NCBI RefSeq assembly: GCF_000308755.1
Contig: NZ_BAGF01000030.1
Location: 62,001 to 126,000 of the forward strand
DNA from: Nocardia pneumoniae NBRC 100136
GTDB lineage: Bacteria > Actinomycetota > Actinomycetes > Mycobacteriales > Mycobacteriaceae
DNA: 64,000 bases
Reading direction: 5' to 3'
Made by a program: the position numbers and the translations under genes. Shown here one piece after another: positions 18,238 to 26,711 of the stretch (position 1 is its first letter; every line of letters starts with the position of its first letter). The notes beneath the pieces are model-generated. The model saw only the letters and a list, made by a program, of their open reading frames with translations. It was not told the DNA's origin and searched no databases.

Positions 18238-19106
18238 GCGTTCTCCCCCTTCGCGATGGCGCGCCCGAGGCGCTGAGCGGCGAGGACGACGGCGATGATG
18301 ACGAAGCCGGGGAGGGTGGTCATCCACCAGGCGGTCGCGAGATAGTTGCGGCCTTCGGAGATCAGCGTGCCCCACTCGGGGGTCGGTGGTTTCGCGCCGT
18401 AGCCCAGGAAGCTCAGCGCCGACACCGCCAGCACCGCCATGCCGAACTCGACCGCGGCCAGCGCCAGCACCGGCTGGTAGGCGTTGGGCAGCACGTGCCT
18501 GGCCAGCACGGTGTACCAGCGGACGCCCGCGGCGTGGGCGGCCTCCACATAGTCCGCCTGGCGCACCCGCAGCACCTCCGAACGCATCACGCGCGCGAAA
18601 TTGGCCACCAGCGAAATACCCACCGCCACGGCCACATTGCGGGTGCCGAAGCCGAGCGCGGTCACCAGCGCCAGCGACAGCAGCAGCGAAGGGACCGACA
18701 GCAGCACGTCGACCAACCGCATGACGATCGCGTCGACCACGCCGCCGATCGCACCGGACAGCAGACCCAGAACCGACCCGGCGACGAGCGCGATGCCGAC
18801 CGCGGCCAGGGTGGCGGTCAGCGAGAGCCCCGCGCCGTGCACCATCCGGGTGTAGAGGTCGCGTCCGAGATTGTCGGTGCCGAACCAGTGTTCGGCGCTG
18901 GGCGCCTGGAACTTCCGCGCGGGGACTCCGGTCAGCGGGTCGCCGCTCGCGAACACCGACGGCGCCAGCGCCCAGCCCACGGCGAGCAGCGCGACGGCGC
19001 CCGCCACCAGCAGTCCGGCATTGCCGCGCAACCATTTCCAGCGCACGGCCGGTCGCCGCAGGCCGGTCAGGACCGCGCCGCGGCGTTCCTCGGTCACGTC
19101 AACCAC
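18234..19106 (-). CDS. ABC transporter permease, DppC type
   Basis: 290 aa membrane subunit with the DppC layout: one N-terminal helix (about 28-48), the conserved HWFGTDNLGRDLYTRMVHGA, then five helices and the EAA loop (VEAAHAAGVRWYTVLARHVLP) that contacts the ATPase. Starts with GTG at 19106; 44 bases separate it from the partner permease gene and the stop overlaps the ATPase start. It works with the gene at 19151-20158 and the lipoprotein at 20161-21780. Confidence 0.92.
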   Translation of the reverse strand: MVDVTEERRGAVLTGLRRPAVRWKWLRGNAGLLVAGAVALLAVGWALAPSVFASGDPLTGVPARKFQAPSAEHWFGTDNLGRDLYTRMVHGAGLSLTATLAAVGIALVAGSVLGLLSGAIGGVVDAIVMRLVDVLLSVPSLLLSLALVTALGFGTRNVAVAVGISLVANFARVMRSEVLRVRQADYVEAAHAAGVRWYTVLARHVLPNAYQPVLALAAVEFGMAVLAVSALSFLGYGAKPPTPEWGTLISEGRNYLATAWWMTTLPGFVIIAVVLAAQRLGRAIAKGENA

Positions 19107-19150
19107 GGGTCGTCACCTCCTCGGCACGCGACGACGGGCGAGGGCAAGTG

Positions 19151-20158
19151 TCAGGCACGGATGATCGCCTCCTCGGCGGCGTCGACGGCGATGTGCTCGG
19201 ACTCGCGGTCCGCGCCGCCGCGCGACCGCGCCGCGATGCGCGGGTCGAGCAGCGGGTAGATCAGGTCGACCGCGAGGTTCACGCTGACGAACACCACCGA
19301 GGTGAGCAGCACGATGCCCTGCACCACCGGGATGTCCTGGGCCAGCACGGCGGTCTGGGTCAGCCGCCCGACGCCCTGGCGGGCGAAGACCGTCTCGACC
19401 ACGACCGATCCGGCCAGCATGTTGCCGACCAGGACGCCCGCGATGGTGAACGCGGGCACGCTGGCCGGGCGCAGCACGTGGGTGCGCTGCACCCACCAGC
19501 GTGACCCGCCCTTGGCCAGCGCCACGTCGACGAACGGCTGACGCCACGTGGTTTCCAGCCCGGCGGTGAGCACCTGCGCGATCACCGCGCCGATCGGCAG
19601 GGCCAGGGTGAGCGCGGGCAGCACCGTCCCGGCGAAACCGTGGCCGCCGAACGCGGGGACCAGCCGCCAGTGGAACGAGAACAGTTGCAGCAACAGCAGT
19701 CCGGTCCAGAAGGTCGGTACCGACACCCCGAGCGACGGCAGCGCGGCCAGGGCGTTGCGCAGCCACGGGCGCCGGGTGTAGGTGGCCGCGAACGCGACCG
19801 AGACCCCGCCGAGAACGGCGAAGAGCAAGGCCGTGCCGGTCAGTGCGAGAGTCCCGGGCAGTGCGTCGCCGATCGCGTCGGTGACCGGCTGGCCCGTGAC
19901 GATGGAGTGTCCGAGATCGCCGCGGAGGGCGTGCCCGAGCGCGGTCCAATACTGATCCCACAGCGGCCGATCCAGCCCGTAGCGGGCTCGCAGCTCGGCG
20001 ATGGCGGCCTGGTCCACCGGCGTGCCCGCGCCGCCGCCGTCGGCCGCGATCGACACCGGGTCGGCGGGCAGCAGGTACAGCACCACGAACGACAGCGTGA
20101 ACGCCGCCCACAGCACCCAGACCGCCTGCACCGCCCGCAGGGCCGGATAGCGCGCCAT
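19151..20158 (-). CDS. ABC transporter permease, DppB type
   Basis: 335 aa membrane subunit: N-terminal helix (VWVLWAAFTLSFVVLYLLP), the DppB hallmark ARYGLDRPLWDQYWTALGHA.LRGDLGHS, and further helices with an EAA-like loop (VDVALAKGGSRWWVQRTHVLRPA). ATG 20158 is chosen because it directly precedes the first helix; the frame stays open upstream, inside the preceding gene. Only two bases lie between it and the substrate-binding gene stop. It pairs with the DppC-type subunit downstream. Confidence 0.9.
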   Translation of the reverse strand: MARYPALRAVQAVWVLWAAFTLSFVVLYLLPADPVSIAADGGGAGTPVDQAAIAELRARYGLDRPLWDQYWTALGHALRGDLGHSIVTGQPVTDAIGDALPGTLALTGTALLFAVLGGVSVAFAATYTRRPWLRNALAALPSLGVSVPTFWTGLLLLQLFSFHWRLVPAFGGHGFAGTVLPALTLALPIGAVIAQVLTAGLETTWRQPFVDVALAKGGSRWWVQRTHVLRPASVPAFTIAGVLVGNMLAGSVVVETVFARQGVGRLTQTAVLAQDIPVVQGIVLLTSVVFVSVNLAVDLIYPLLDPRIAARSRGGADRESEHIAVDAAEEAIIRA

Positions 20159-20160
20159 GG

Positions 20161-21780
20161 CTACCGCCCGCTCAGCCAGGTGTCGAAGAACTGCAGCCGC
20201 GCCGAGGCTTCGAACTTCAGGTCCTGGGTGTTCGCGCCCACTCCGATCGCCTGCGACAGCTCGACCGTGGGAATCCACAGCCCGGCATCGAGGACCTGCT
20301 GCTGCGCGGTGCGGATCAGCGCGTTGCGTGCCGCGGTGTCCACGGTGCTCAGCTGACCGGTCAGCGCATCGTCCAGCGCGGGAATCGGCTCGCGGGCATT
20401 GAGATTGCGGCCGTCGACACCGAACGAGGTGCGCAGGATGTCGCCGTCGGCGCGGGTGCTGTTGTAGTAGGCGGTGTCGAAGTTCTTGGCGTTCTGCCTG
20501 GCCGTGGTCTCCGCGGCCGACACCAGGTCCAGCTTCAGCTCGACCCCGACCTGCCGCAGCTGCTGCTGCACCAGCTCGATGATCGCCTGGTTGCCCGCGA
20601 AGACCTGACTGAACAGCACCGAGAAGGACAGGCGCTCACCGTTCTTGGCGCGGATGCCGTCCGCGCCGGGCACCCAGCCAGCCTGGTCGAGGATGCCGCG
20701 CGCCTTGGCGGGATCGTAGGCCAGGCGCGCCGAGAGATCGGTGTAGCCGGGCGTCTTGCTGGCCAGCGCGCTGGTCGCGGGCTTGAACTGCGGGCCGAGC
20801 ACGGTGTCGACCAGCTGCTTGCGGTCGATGGCGGGCAGCAGCGCCTGGCGCACCGCGGGATCGCGCAGCGGTCCGCGCGTGACGTTCGGCTGGAACCCGA
20901 ACGGCACACCGGGATTGGCGGTGCTGAGCACCCGCCCGCCCCCGGCTTCGATCTGCGGCGCGTCCTGCGGCAGCGCGTCGCTGATCGCGTCCAGCTGCCC
21001 GGAGGCGAGGCTGCCGGTGCGCACGCCGGATTCCGGCACCACGGTGAACTCGATCTTGTCGAGGTAGGCCTCGCCGCGGTGCGCGAACACGGCCGAACCC
21101 CAGTGGTAGCCGGTGCGCTTGGCCAGCGTCACCGCCGCGTCCTGGCGGTAGGCCGCGTAGGTGAACGGCCCGCTGCCGACGTTGTCGCCGAGGCAGCGCT
21201 GCTCGGCGGGCTTGGCCGTGGTGACGTCGGCCAGGATGCCGAGCTGCGTGGTCGAGGACGCCTGCAGGAACTGCGCGTTGGGCTTGCCGAACTCCACCCG
21301 CGCGGTGAGCCGGTCGACGGCGGTGGTGCCGACGTAGTTGGTGAGATAGCTGCTGCCCAGCGGCGCTTTGCCCCACCCTAGCTTGACGACCGAGTCGAAC
21401 GTGTTGCGCACCGAGTCCGCGGTGAGCGGCGTGCCGTCGCTGAAGGTGACGCCGTCGGTGAGATGGAAGGTGAACACCTTCGCGTCCGGGCTGACCTCCC
21501 AGCGCTGCGCCAGCCACGGCTTCAGCTCGCCGGTGGCCGGATCCTGGTCGGTCAGCGAATCGACGATCTGCCTGGCCACGTAGATGGTCTGGTTGGTGCC
21601 CGCCTGCGCCGGATCCGAGCAGGTCGGCGCCTGCGACAGGCCGTAGCGCAGCGTGCCGCCGGGCTGGGGCGGGCCCGCGTCGCCGCCGGGCGCGGCCGAA
21701 TCACTGCCGCAGGCGGCCACCGTGGTGGCCGCGGCAAGCGCGCCTGCCAGCGCGAGGATTCGGTGACGGGATCGGATCAC
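20161..21780 (-). CDS. Dipeptide-type ABC transporter substrate-binding lipoprotein (SBP family 5)
   Basis: 539 aa extracytoplasmic solute receptor. A signal sequence ends in a lipobox (TVAAC, Cys at about 23), so the mature protein is lipid-anchored; the SBP_bac_5 fold follows (GGTLRYGLSQAP ... FTFHLTDGVTFSDGTPLTADSV). The GTG start at 21780 overlaps the stop of the monooxygenase gene (GTGA). This family binds peptides, nickel chelates, glutathione and similar ligands. In this operon a sulfur-containing peptide or conjugate is a reasonable guess, not shown. Confidence 0.9.
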   Translation of the reverse strand: MIRSRHRILALAGALAAATTVAACGSDSAAPGGDAGPPQPGGTLRYGLSQAPTCSDPAQAGTNQTIYVARQIVDSLTDQDPATGELKPWLAQRWEVSPDAKVFTFHLTDGVTFSDGTPLTADSVRNTFDSVVKLGWGKAPLGSSYLTNYVGTTAVDRLTARVEFGKPNAQFLQASSTTQLGILADVTTAKPAEQRCLGDNVGSGPFTYAAYRQDAAVTLAKRTGYHWGSAVFAHRGEAYLDKIEFTVVPESGVRTGSLASGQLDAISDALPQDAPQIEAGGGRVLSTANPGVPFGFQPNVTRGPLRDPAVRQALLPAIDRKQLVDTVLGPQFKPATSALASKTPGYTDLSARLAYDPAKARGILDQAGWVPGADGIRAKNGERLSFSVLFSQVFAGNQAIIELVQQQLRQVGVELKLDLVSAAETTARQNAKNFDTAYYNSTRADGDILRTSFGVDGRNLNAREPIPALDDALTGQLSTVDTAARNALIRTAQQQVLDAGLWIPTVELSQAIGVGANTQDLKFEASARLQFFDTWLSGR

Positions 21781-22883
21781 GGGGCAACTCCAGATACTTC
21801 GGTGTGGGCGAGCTCCTCGCCCGATACGGGATCGGCGACGCCGGTCGCCAACGGTCGGCTGGGAATGCGGCGGCGCAGTTCGGGCGCCACTTCGGCCTGG
21901 AACAGCTCGAGGCCGTCCAGGTACTGCCGTTCGGGGCGTCCGTCGCGTTCGGCGGACAGGTGGATGACTTCGTGACCGAGCCGCTCGTGCTGGCGGCCGA
22001 CCTTGTCGATCACCTGCTCCGGGCTGCCGATCAACGCCGAGCTGCGCGCCACGAAGTCGTCGAGGGTCTCGAACACGACGGGCAGCCCGAGCTTGCGCGC
22101 CAAGGCCAGTCGCGCCTCGAAGATCGGCGCGAAGGCCGCCCGCGCCTCCTGCGAGGTGCGCGCCACCTGGAATCCGGCGGTGCCCGCTCCGACGAGCGCG
22201 TCGGCCGGATCGTTGCCGTGGAACGCCCAGCGTTCCCGGTAGTGGCGCACCAGCTCGGCGTAGGGCTCGATCGGATTGGTGACGTTCGCCGAGAACAGCG
22301 GATCGCCGTGGCGCGCGGCCAGTTCCACCGAATCGCGGCTGGTCGCGCTGCCGTGCCAGATCCGAACCTTCGGTTGCAGCGGCCGCGGCAGCGCCTTGGC
22401 CTCGCGCAGCGGCGGACGGAACCGCCCGGACCAGGTGACGCTGTCGCTGGCCCACAGCGCGCGGAACAGCTCGTAGCCGTCGCGATTGCGATCCCACTGG
22501 TCGTCGGTGGTGACGTGGAACAGCTGCGCCTGCGCGGCGCCGTTGCCCTTGCCGATGATCAGCTCCAGGCGGCCGCCGGAGAGGTTGTCCAGCGTCGAGT
22601 AGTCCTCGAAGGCGCGCACCGGATCCAGCAGGCTCAGCGTGGTCACCGCGGTGAACAGCGTGATCCGTGAGGTCACGGCGGCCAGGTGCGAGAGGATCAC
22701 CGGCGGCGCGGCGGACAGGAACGGGTCCTCGTGCCGCTCGCCGACGGCGAACCCGTCGTAGCCCAGCTCTTCGGCCAGTCGCGCCTGGGCGACGACATCA
22801 CGCAGGCGCTCGCGGGTGCCGGGCAGGCGGCCGGTCCGCGGGTCCGGCACCCGGGTGACGAGGGTGAACAGCAGGAACTTCAT
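21777..22883 (-). CDS. LLM-class flavin-dependent oxidoreductase
   Basis: 368 aa luciferase-like flavoprotein, distinct from the one at 14090. Family features: ARLAEELGYDGFAVGERHEDP near the N-terminus, the TLDNLSGGRLELIIGKGN flavin region, and a C-terminal helical part. The ATG overlaps the GNAT stop by four bases and the stop overlaps the next start. Paired LLM enzymes in a sulfur operon recall CmoJ/CmoO of Bacillus or the SsuD and SfnG desulfonases; which reaction occurs here cannot be read from sequence. Confidence 0.88.
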   Translation of the reverse strand: MKFLLFTLVTRVPDPRTGRLPGTRERLRDVVAQARLAEELGYDGFAVGERHEDPFLSAAPPVILSHLAAVTSRITLFTAVTTLSLLDPVRAFEDYSTLDNLSGGRLELIIGKGNGAAQAQLFHVTTDDQWDRNRDGYELFRALWASDSVTWSGRFRPPLREAKALPRPLQPKVRIWHGSATSRDSVELAARHGDPLFSANVTNPIEPYAELVRHYRERWAFHGNDPADALVGAGTAGFQVARTSQEARAAFAPIFEARLALARKLGLPVVFETLDDFVARSSALIGSPEQVIDKVGRQHERLGHEVIHLSAERDGRPERQYLDGLELFQAEVAPELRRRIPSRPLATGVADPVSGEELAHTEVSGVAP

Positions 22884-23401
22884 GCGGTCGCTCCCAAACT
22901 GGCGGCGGGCAGGTGCTTTTCGAACGGGTGCGGGCCGATCTGCTCCGCGGGCAGGTCCGGGTCGTACAGCGGGAGGTAGCCCGCGGCGAGGTAGAGGCCG
23001 ACCGCTTCGGGCTGGCGCGGTCCGGTGGTCAGGTAGACGCGCCGGTAGCCGCGGCGGGTGATCTCGGCCTCCAGTCGATCGAGCACGAACCGGCCGAGCC
23101 CCTGCCTGCGGTGCTCGCGGGACGTCCAGATCCGTTTCAGCTCAGCGGTCCGCGCGTCGTAGCGCTGAAACGCGCCGCCCGCCACCGCCTCCCCGTCCCG
23201 GGTGACGACCAGCAGGGCGCCGTGCGGCGGCGCGAACGCCGTGGCCGGGTGCTCGCGCAGCGAGGCGTGCACTTCGCCGGGCGTGCGGCCGTACCGGCTG
23301 CTGTATTCCAGCGCGAGTTCGGCCAGCAGGGGCGCTGCCAGCGGGTCGTCCTGGGTCACCCGGTGCACGCGCAGTGTCGCGGTCGAAAGCTGCGGTGTCA
23401 C
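22880..23401 (-). CDS. GNAT-family N-acetyltransferase
   Basis: 173 aa acyl-CoA-dependent acetyltransferase. The acetyl-CoA loop is RQGLGRFV (after IWTSREHR), with the beta-bulge region RVYLTTGPRQPEAVGLYLAAGY downstream. The GTG at 23401 follows the previous stop by four bases; its own stop overlaps the monooxygenase start. In the Bacillus ytm operon a GNAT enzyme (SnaA) acetylates S-alkylcysteines before monooxygenase attack. The same trio of GNAT, amino-acid importer and LLM enzymes occurs here, so that role is proposed; a deacetylase was not found in the window. Confidence 0.88.
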   Translation of the reverse strand: MTPQLSTATLRVHRVTQDDPLAAPLLAELALEYSSRYGRTPGEVHASLREHPATAFAPPHGALLVVTRDGEAVAGGAFQRYDARTAELKRIWTSREHRRQGLGRFVLDRLEAEITRRGYRRVYLTTGPRQPEAVGLYLAAGYLPLYDPDLPAEQIGPHPFEKHLPAASLGATA

Positions 23402-23405
23402 CGGC

Positions 23406-24380
23406 TCACCGCTTCTTCGGCAGGCCGGGCGGGTTGATCCGCGACTCGGTGACCGTCTCGCTCCGCAAACCCCAGCGGTCGATCACCTGCTGATAGCTGC
23501 CGTTCTCGATGGCGTGGGCCAGCGCGTGCTGCACCGCCCGGATCAGCCCGGTGTCCTTCTTGGTGAGCACCGCGATCTCGCCTTGCAGCGCCTCGCCCGC
23601 GCCGGAGAAGGTGGCCACGATCTTGGTCTGCTTCGCGGTTGCCGCGTGGTAGATCGCGGTCGGGTTGGGGCCCAGATAGCCGTCCAGCCGCTGCGAGGCC
23701 AGCGCCAGGTAGTAGTCGGTGGTCTGCTGGAAATAGGCGATGTCGATCGGCGCGAGGCCCTCGGCCCGGTTCTGCTCGTTCCACTTGACCAGCAACTGCT
23801 CCTGGTTGGTGCCGCTGCCGACGCCGATCCGCTTGCCCGCCAAGCTGGTGCGATCCTTGTAGTCCAGCGTGCTCTGGATCGGGATCTCCAGCGCGACGTT
23901 GTCCTTGCGGTAGGTCGCGAAGTCGTACTTCTCCTTGCGCTCCTCGGTGACGGTCACGTTGGAGATGAACGCGTCCACCTCGCCCGAGTCCACCCGCACG
24001 AAGTTCTGCGACCAATCCGCCACCTGCGCGTCGAGTCGCAGGCCGAGGATGTCGGCGATCAGCGAGGCGAAGTCGACTTCGGAGCCGACCACGGTCTTGT
24101 CGTCGGTGGCGTAGAACCGCAGCGGCGGCGCGGCACCGGCCGCGCCGGTCACGATCAGGGTGCCGCGGTCGCGGATCGCCTGCGGCACCTCCGCGGCGAT
24201 GGCGTCGACCTTCGCGGCTCGGACCCGGCCGGACTGGGCGGGGGACAGGTCGAAGGTGATCGACCCGGCGGGCTGCGCGGCGGAGTCCGCCTCGGGTTCG
24301 GCGCAGCCGGTGGCCAGCAGCGCGACCGCGGTCGCGGCGGCGGTGACCAGGGCGGAAAGCTTCATCGGATACCTGTTCAT
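23406..24380 (-). CDS. Amino-acid ABC transporter substrate-binding lipoprotein (SBP family 3)
   Basis: 324 aa receptor with a lipoprotein signal (AVALLATGC, Cys26) and the SBP_bac_3 fold: YATDDKTVVGSEVDFASLIA, GEVDAFISNVTVTEERKEKY, LAGKRIGVGSGTNQEQ. Such receptors bind single amino acids including cystine and S-substituted cysteines. ATG 24380 overlaps the ATPase stop by one base; an ATG five codons later would also keep the signal peptide. With the genes at 24380-26145 it forms a complete three-part importer. Confidence 0.92.
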   Translation of the reverse strand: MNRYPMKLSALVTAAATAVALLATGCAEPEADSAAQPAGSITFDLSPAQSGRVRAAKVDAIAAEVPQAIRDRGTLIVTGAAGAAPPLRFYATDDKTVVGSEVDFASLIADILGLRLDAQVADWSQNFVRVDSGEVDAFISNVTVTEERKEKYDFATYRKDNVALEIPIQSTLDYKDRTSLAGKRIGVGSGTNQEQLLVKWNEQNRAEGLAPIDIAYFQQTTDYYLALASQRLDGYLGPNPTAIYHAATAKQTKIVATFSGAGEALQGEIAVLTKKDTGLIRAVQHALAHAIENGSYQQVIDRWGLRSETVTESRINPPGLPKKR

Positions 24381-25147
24381 CAGCGGACTCGGGAAAGGAA
24401 GGCGCGGGTGCGCGGGTGTTCGGGGTGCTCGAGGACGACCGAGGGCGGGCCCTGCTCGACGATGACGCCCTCGTCGAGGAACACCACGGTGTCGGCGACC
24501 TCGCGAGCGAAACCGATTTCGTGGGTGACGATCACCAGGGCGGTGCCGCCGTGCGCGAGGTCGCGGATCACGTCGAGCACCTCGCCGACCAGCTCCGGGT
24601 CCAGCGCGGAGGTCGGCTCGTCGAACAGGATCACCCGCGGCCGCAGCGCCAGCGCCCTGGCGATCGCCACCCGCTGCTGCTGCCCGCCGGACAGCCTGCG
24701 CGGATAGGCATCGGCGAGGTGTCCGATGCCGACGCGCTCGAGCAGGTCCTTCGCCTCGCGCTCGACGTCGGCGCGGTCGCGTCGCTGCGCGGAAAGCGGT
24801 GCCAGCGTGACGTTGTCGAGCACTGTGAGGTGCGGGAACAGATTGAACTGCTGGAAGACGAACCCGATCCGGGAACGCTGCTTGCGCACCTCCCGGTCCG
24901 GCAGCGCGTGCAGCCGGTTGCGGCGCAGGCGGTATCCGATCAGCTCGCCGTCGATGCGCACGGTGCCCGCGTCCAGCGATTCCAGATGGTTCACCACGCG
25001 CAGCAGGGTCGACTTGCCGGAGCCGGACGGGCCGATCACCGCGACCACCTCGCCGGAGCGGACGGTCAGATCGATACCGCGCAGCACCTCGTGCGGGCCA
25101 TAGGATTTCCGGACGCCGCGAACCTCGACGGCGGGCGTGGCGGTCAT
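24380..25147 (-). CDS. Amino-acid ABC transporter ATP-binding protein
   Basis: 255 aa single cassette of the GlnQ/HisP/TcyC type: Walker A GPSGSGKST, Q-loop VFQQFNLFPHLTVLDNV, signature LSGGQQQR, Walker B RVILFDEPTSALDPE and H-loop VTHEIGFAREVAD. The start overlaps the permease stop by four bases. It energises uptake through the permease encoded upstream. The specificity sits in the lipoprotein, not here. Confidence 0.94.
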   Translation of the reverse strand: MTATPAVEVRGVRKSYGPHEVLRGIDLTVRSGEVVAVIGPSGSGKSTLLRVVNHLESLDAGTVRIDGELIGYRLRRNRLHALPDREVRKQRSRIGFVFQQFNLFPHLTVLDNVTLAPLSAQRRDRADVEREAKDLLERVGIGHLADAYPRRLSGGQQQRVAIARALALRPRVILFDEPTSALDPELVGEVLDVIRDLAHGGTALVIVTHEIGFAREVADTVVFLDEGVIVEQGPPSVVLEHPEHPRTRAFLSRVR

Positions 25148-26145
25148 CGGGTCGCTCCGCGCGGCGCGCCGGAGCCGATCTCGGCGACTTCCCGCAGCTT
25201 CTGCCACGCGCGCCGCAACGGCGACGGCGGCGGAGTGCGGTGCGCGCCTTTGGCGTAGTGGCGCTCGATGTAGTACTGCGCCACCGAGAGCACGGTGGTG
25301 AGCACGATGTACCAGACCGTCGCGACCATCAGCAGCGGCACCACCCGCCCGTTGCGGCCGTAGATCACCTGCACCTGATAGAACAGCTCCGCGATCGCCA
25401 TCACCGACACGATCGAGGTGCCCTTGAACAGGCTGATCACCTCGTTGGTCGCGTTCGGCAGGATCGAGCGCATCGCCTGCGGGGCCACCACGGTGCGGAA
25501 CTGCCGCAGCCGCGGAATCCCCAGCGCGGCGGCCGCTTCCAGCTGGCCCGCGTCGACCGAGATGAACCCGGCGCGGATGATTTCGGCCGAATACGCCGCC
25601 TGGTGCAGGGCCAGCCCGATCACCGCGGCGGTGAAGCCGCTGATCACGCCGTTCACCTCGAAGGTGAACAGCGCCGGGCCGAACGGGATGCCCACCGAGA
25701 GCGTCTGGTACAGGTAGGCGATGTTGAACCAGAACAGCAGCTGCACGATCAACGGGATGGAACGGAACGCCCAGATGTAGACCCACGAGATCACCCGCAG
25801 CACCGGATTGTTCGACAGCCGGGCGACCGCGAGCGCGGTACCGAGCAGGAACCCCAGCGCGGTGCCCCAGACGGTGAGCTCCATGGTCACCCGCAATGCC
25901 GCCAGCACCGATTTCGCCGTGACGTACCGCGCGAACGTCGGCCAGTCCCAGCCGGGATTGGTGGCGAGGCCGTGCGCGAACTGGGCGAGCAGGACCAGAG
26001 CGACGGCGCTCACCACCCATCGCCAGGGGTGGCAGGTCTTGGCCACGGTGGGCGTTGCAACCCCTGCGGTCGCGGCAGCGGGCGTGCCGATCGGGGCCGG
26101 ATCGCCGAGCGGGGCGGCATCGGGTGCCGCGGCGGACGCGGTCAT
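25144..26145 (-). CDS. Amino-acid ABC transporter permease
   Basis: 333 aa membrane subunit of the HisM/GlnP family. About 45 N-terminal Ala/Pro-rich residues precede the first helix, then a His/Glu/Gln/Arg/opine-type permease domain (TMELTVWGTALGFLLGTALA) with the EAA loop QLEAAAALGIPRLRQFRTVV. It is the first full gene of the twelve-gene operon. Its ATG (26145) overlaps the stop of a 34-codon reading frame that begins right behind the riboswitch, so its translation is probably coupled to that leader frame. Confidence 0.92.
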   Translation of the reverse strand: MTASAAAPDAAPLGDPAPIGTPAAATAGVATPTVAKTCHPWRWVVSAVALVLLAQFAHGLATNPGWDWPTFARYVTAKSVLAALRVTMELTVWGTALGFLLGTALAVARLSNNPVLRVISWVYIWAFRSIPLIVQLLFWFNIAYLYQTLSVGIPFGPALFTFEVNGVISGFTAAVIGLALHQAAYSAEIIRAGFISVDAGQLEAAAALGIPRLRQFRTVVAPQAMRSILPNATNEVISLFKGTSIVSVMAIAELFYQVQVIYGRNGRVVPLLMVATVWYIVLTTVLSVAQYYIERHYAKGAHRTPPPSPLRRAWQKLREVAEIGSGAPRGATR

Positions 26146-26246
26146 GCCCGTACCTCTCCGGTGCCCGGTTCCGGCATGACCGCGAACACGGCTGTGTCCA
26201 TTGCCCGCTCGCCGCGCTCACTCCGTGACGGGTCCTCGATGATCAC
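26142..26246 (-). CDS. 34-codon leader reading frame derived from the SERSER repeat
   Basis: GTG 26246 has a GGAGG site seven bases upstream and reads 34 codons to a TGA that overlaps the permease ATG (ATGA). The inner residues RSERGERAMDTAVFAVMPEP match the repeat units before sepF ([19 protein letters not shown]) in protein and in DNA. The original ribosome-binding site therefore serves the repeat frame, and the permease depends on re-initiation. No function for the peptide is claimed; it may simply be a tolerated insertion that preserves translation. Confidence 0.6.
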   Translation of the reverse strand: MIIEDPSRSERGERAMDTAVFAVMPEPGTGEVRA

Positions 26247-26256
26247 TTCGGTTCCT

Positions 26257-26344
26257 CCATCGGTCCCGGCGGAAGCACCCGCACCCGGTGACCGGGGGGT
26301 TGCTGCGACGTCGACGAGCCAGGTCTCTCGGTCGCTCTGGATGG
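26257..26344 (-). promoter_or_regulatory. SAM riboswitch aptamer of the S-box (SAM-I/SAM-IV) clan
   Basis: Read on the minus strand: P1 is CCATC (26344-26340) paired with GATGG (26261-26257). AGAG follows P1; P2 is GCGAC/GTCGC with an inner CGAG/CTCG stem holding ACCTGG; the conserved AGCAACC leads into a G/C-rich P3; GTGCTTCC matches the S-box J3/4 GUGC(UAA)UUCC core. No clear P4 is seen, which fits the SAM-IV or SAM-I/IV variants of actinobacteria. The 3' arm of P1 touches the GGAGG ribosome-binding site, so translational control is likely. The leader upstream to about 26460 holds another G/C stem. Confidence 0.8.
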
Positions 26345-26711
26345 TTGGTGCCGACCCCGCGTCAGCCGATGTCAGGGTCGAGCCGAATCATGATGCCCAG
26401 CAAGCGAACCCCTGGACAAGAGAAGTAATCACCGTGAGCGTAGACCTTGTCGCGCCCGGATTCATCGGATCTTTGTAGTAGCCAGGAATGCGCTGCCGGA
26501 TCGAGCCCGGCGCGTCATCGCGCACCGGCGCGTGGCGCGGGACAGCGGTGGTCCGGTGAGCATACGGCCTTGCCCGTCAAGGGTCGATCAACGCCGTCGA
26601 TCCGATCCGGGCAAACTGGACTGCTCTGAAATTGCTGGGCTCAATCTCAGCTGTTGAGTGCGTTTGCCGGAGTACTGTGCCCCTCGATCGTTCCGCCGAT
26701 GAGGAGGTTTC

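Noticed and set aside
26257-26344. Cobalamin or TPP riboswitch instead of SAM
   Set aside because: No cobalamin box or TPP CUGAGA/ACCUGA pair; the AGCAACC and GTGCTTCC elements belong to the S-box clan.
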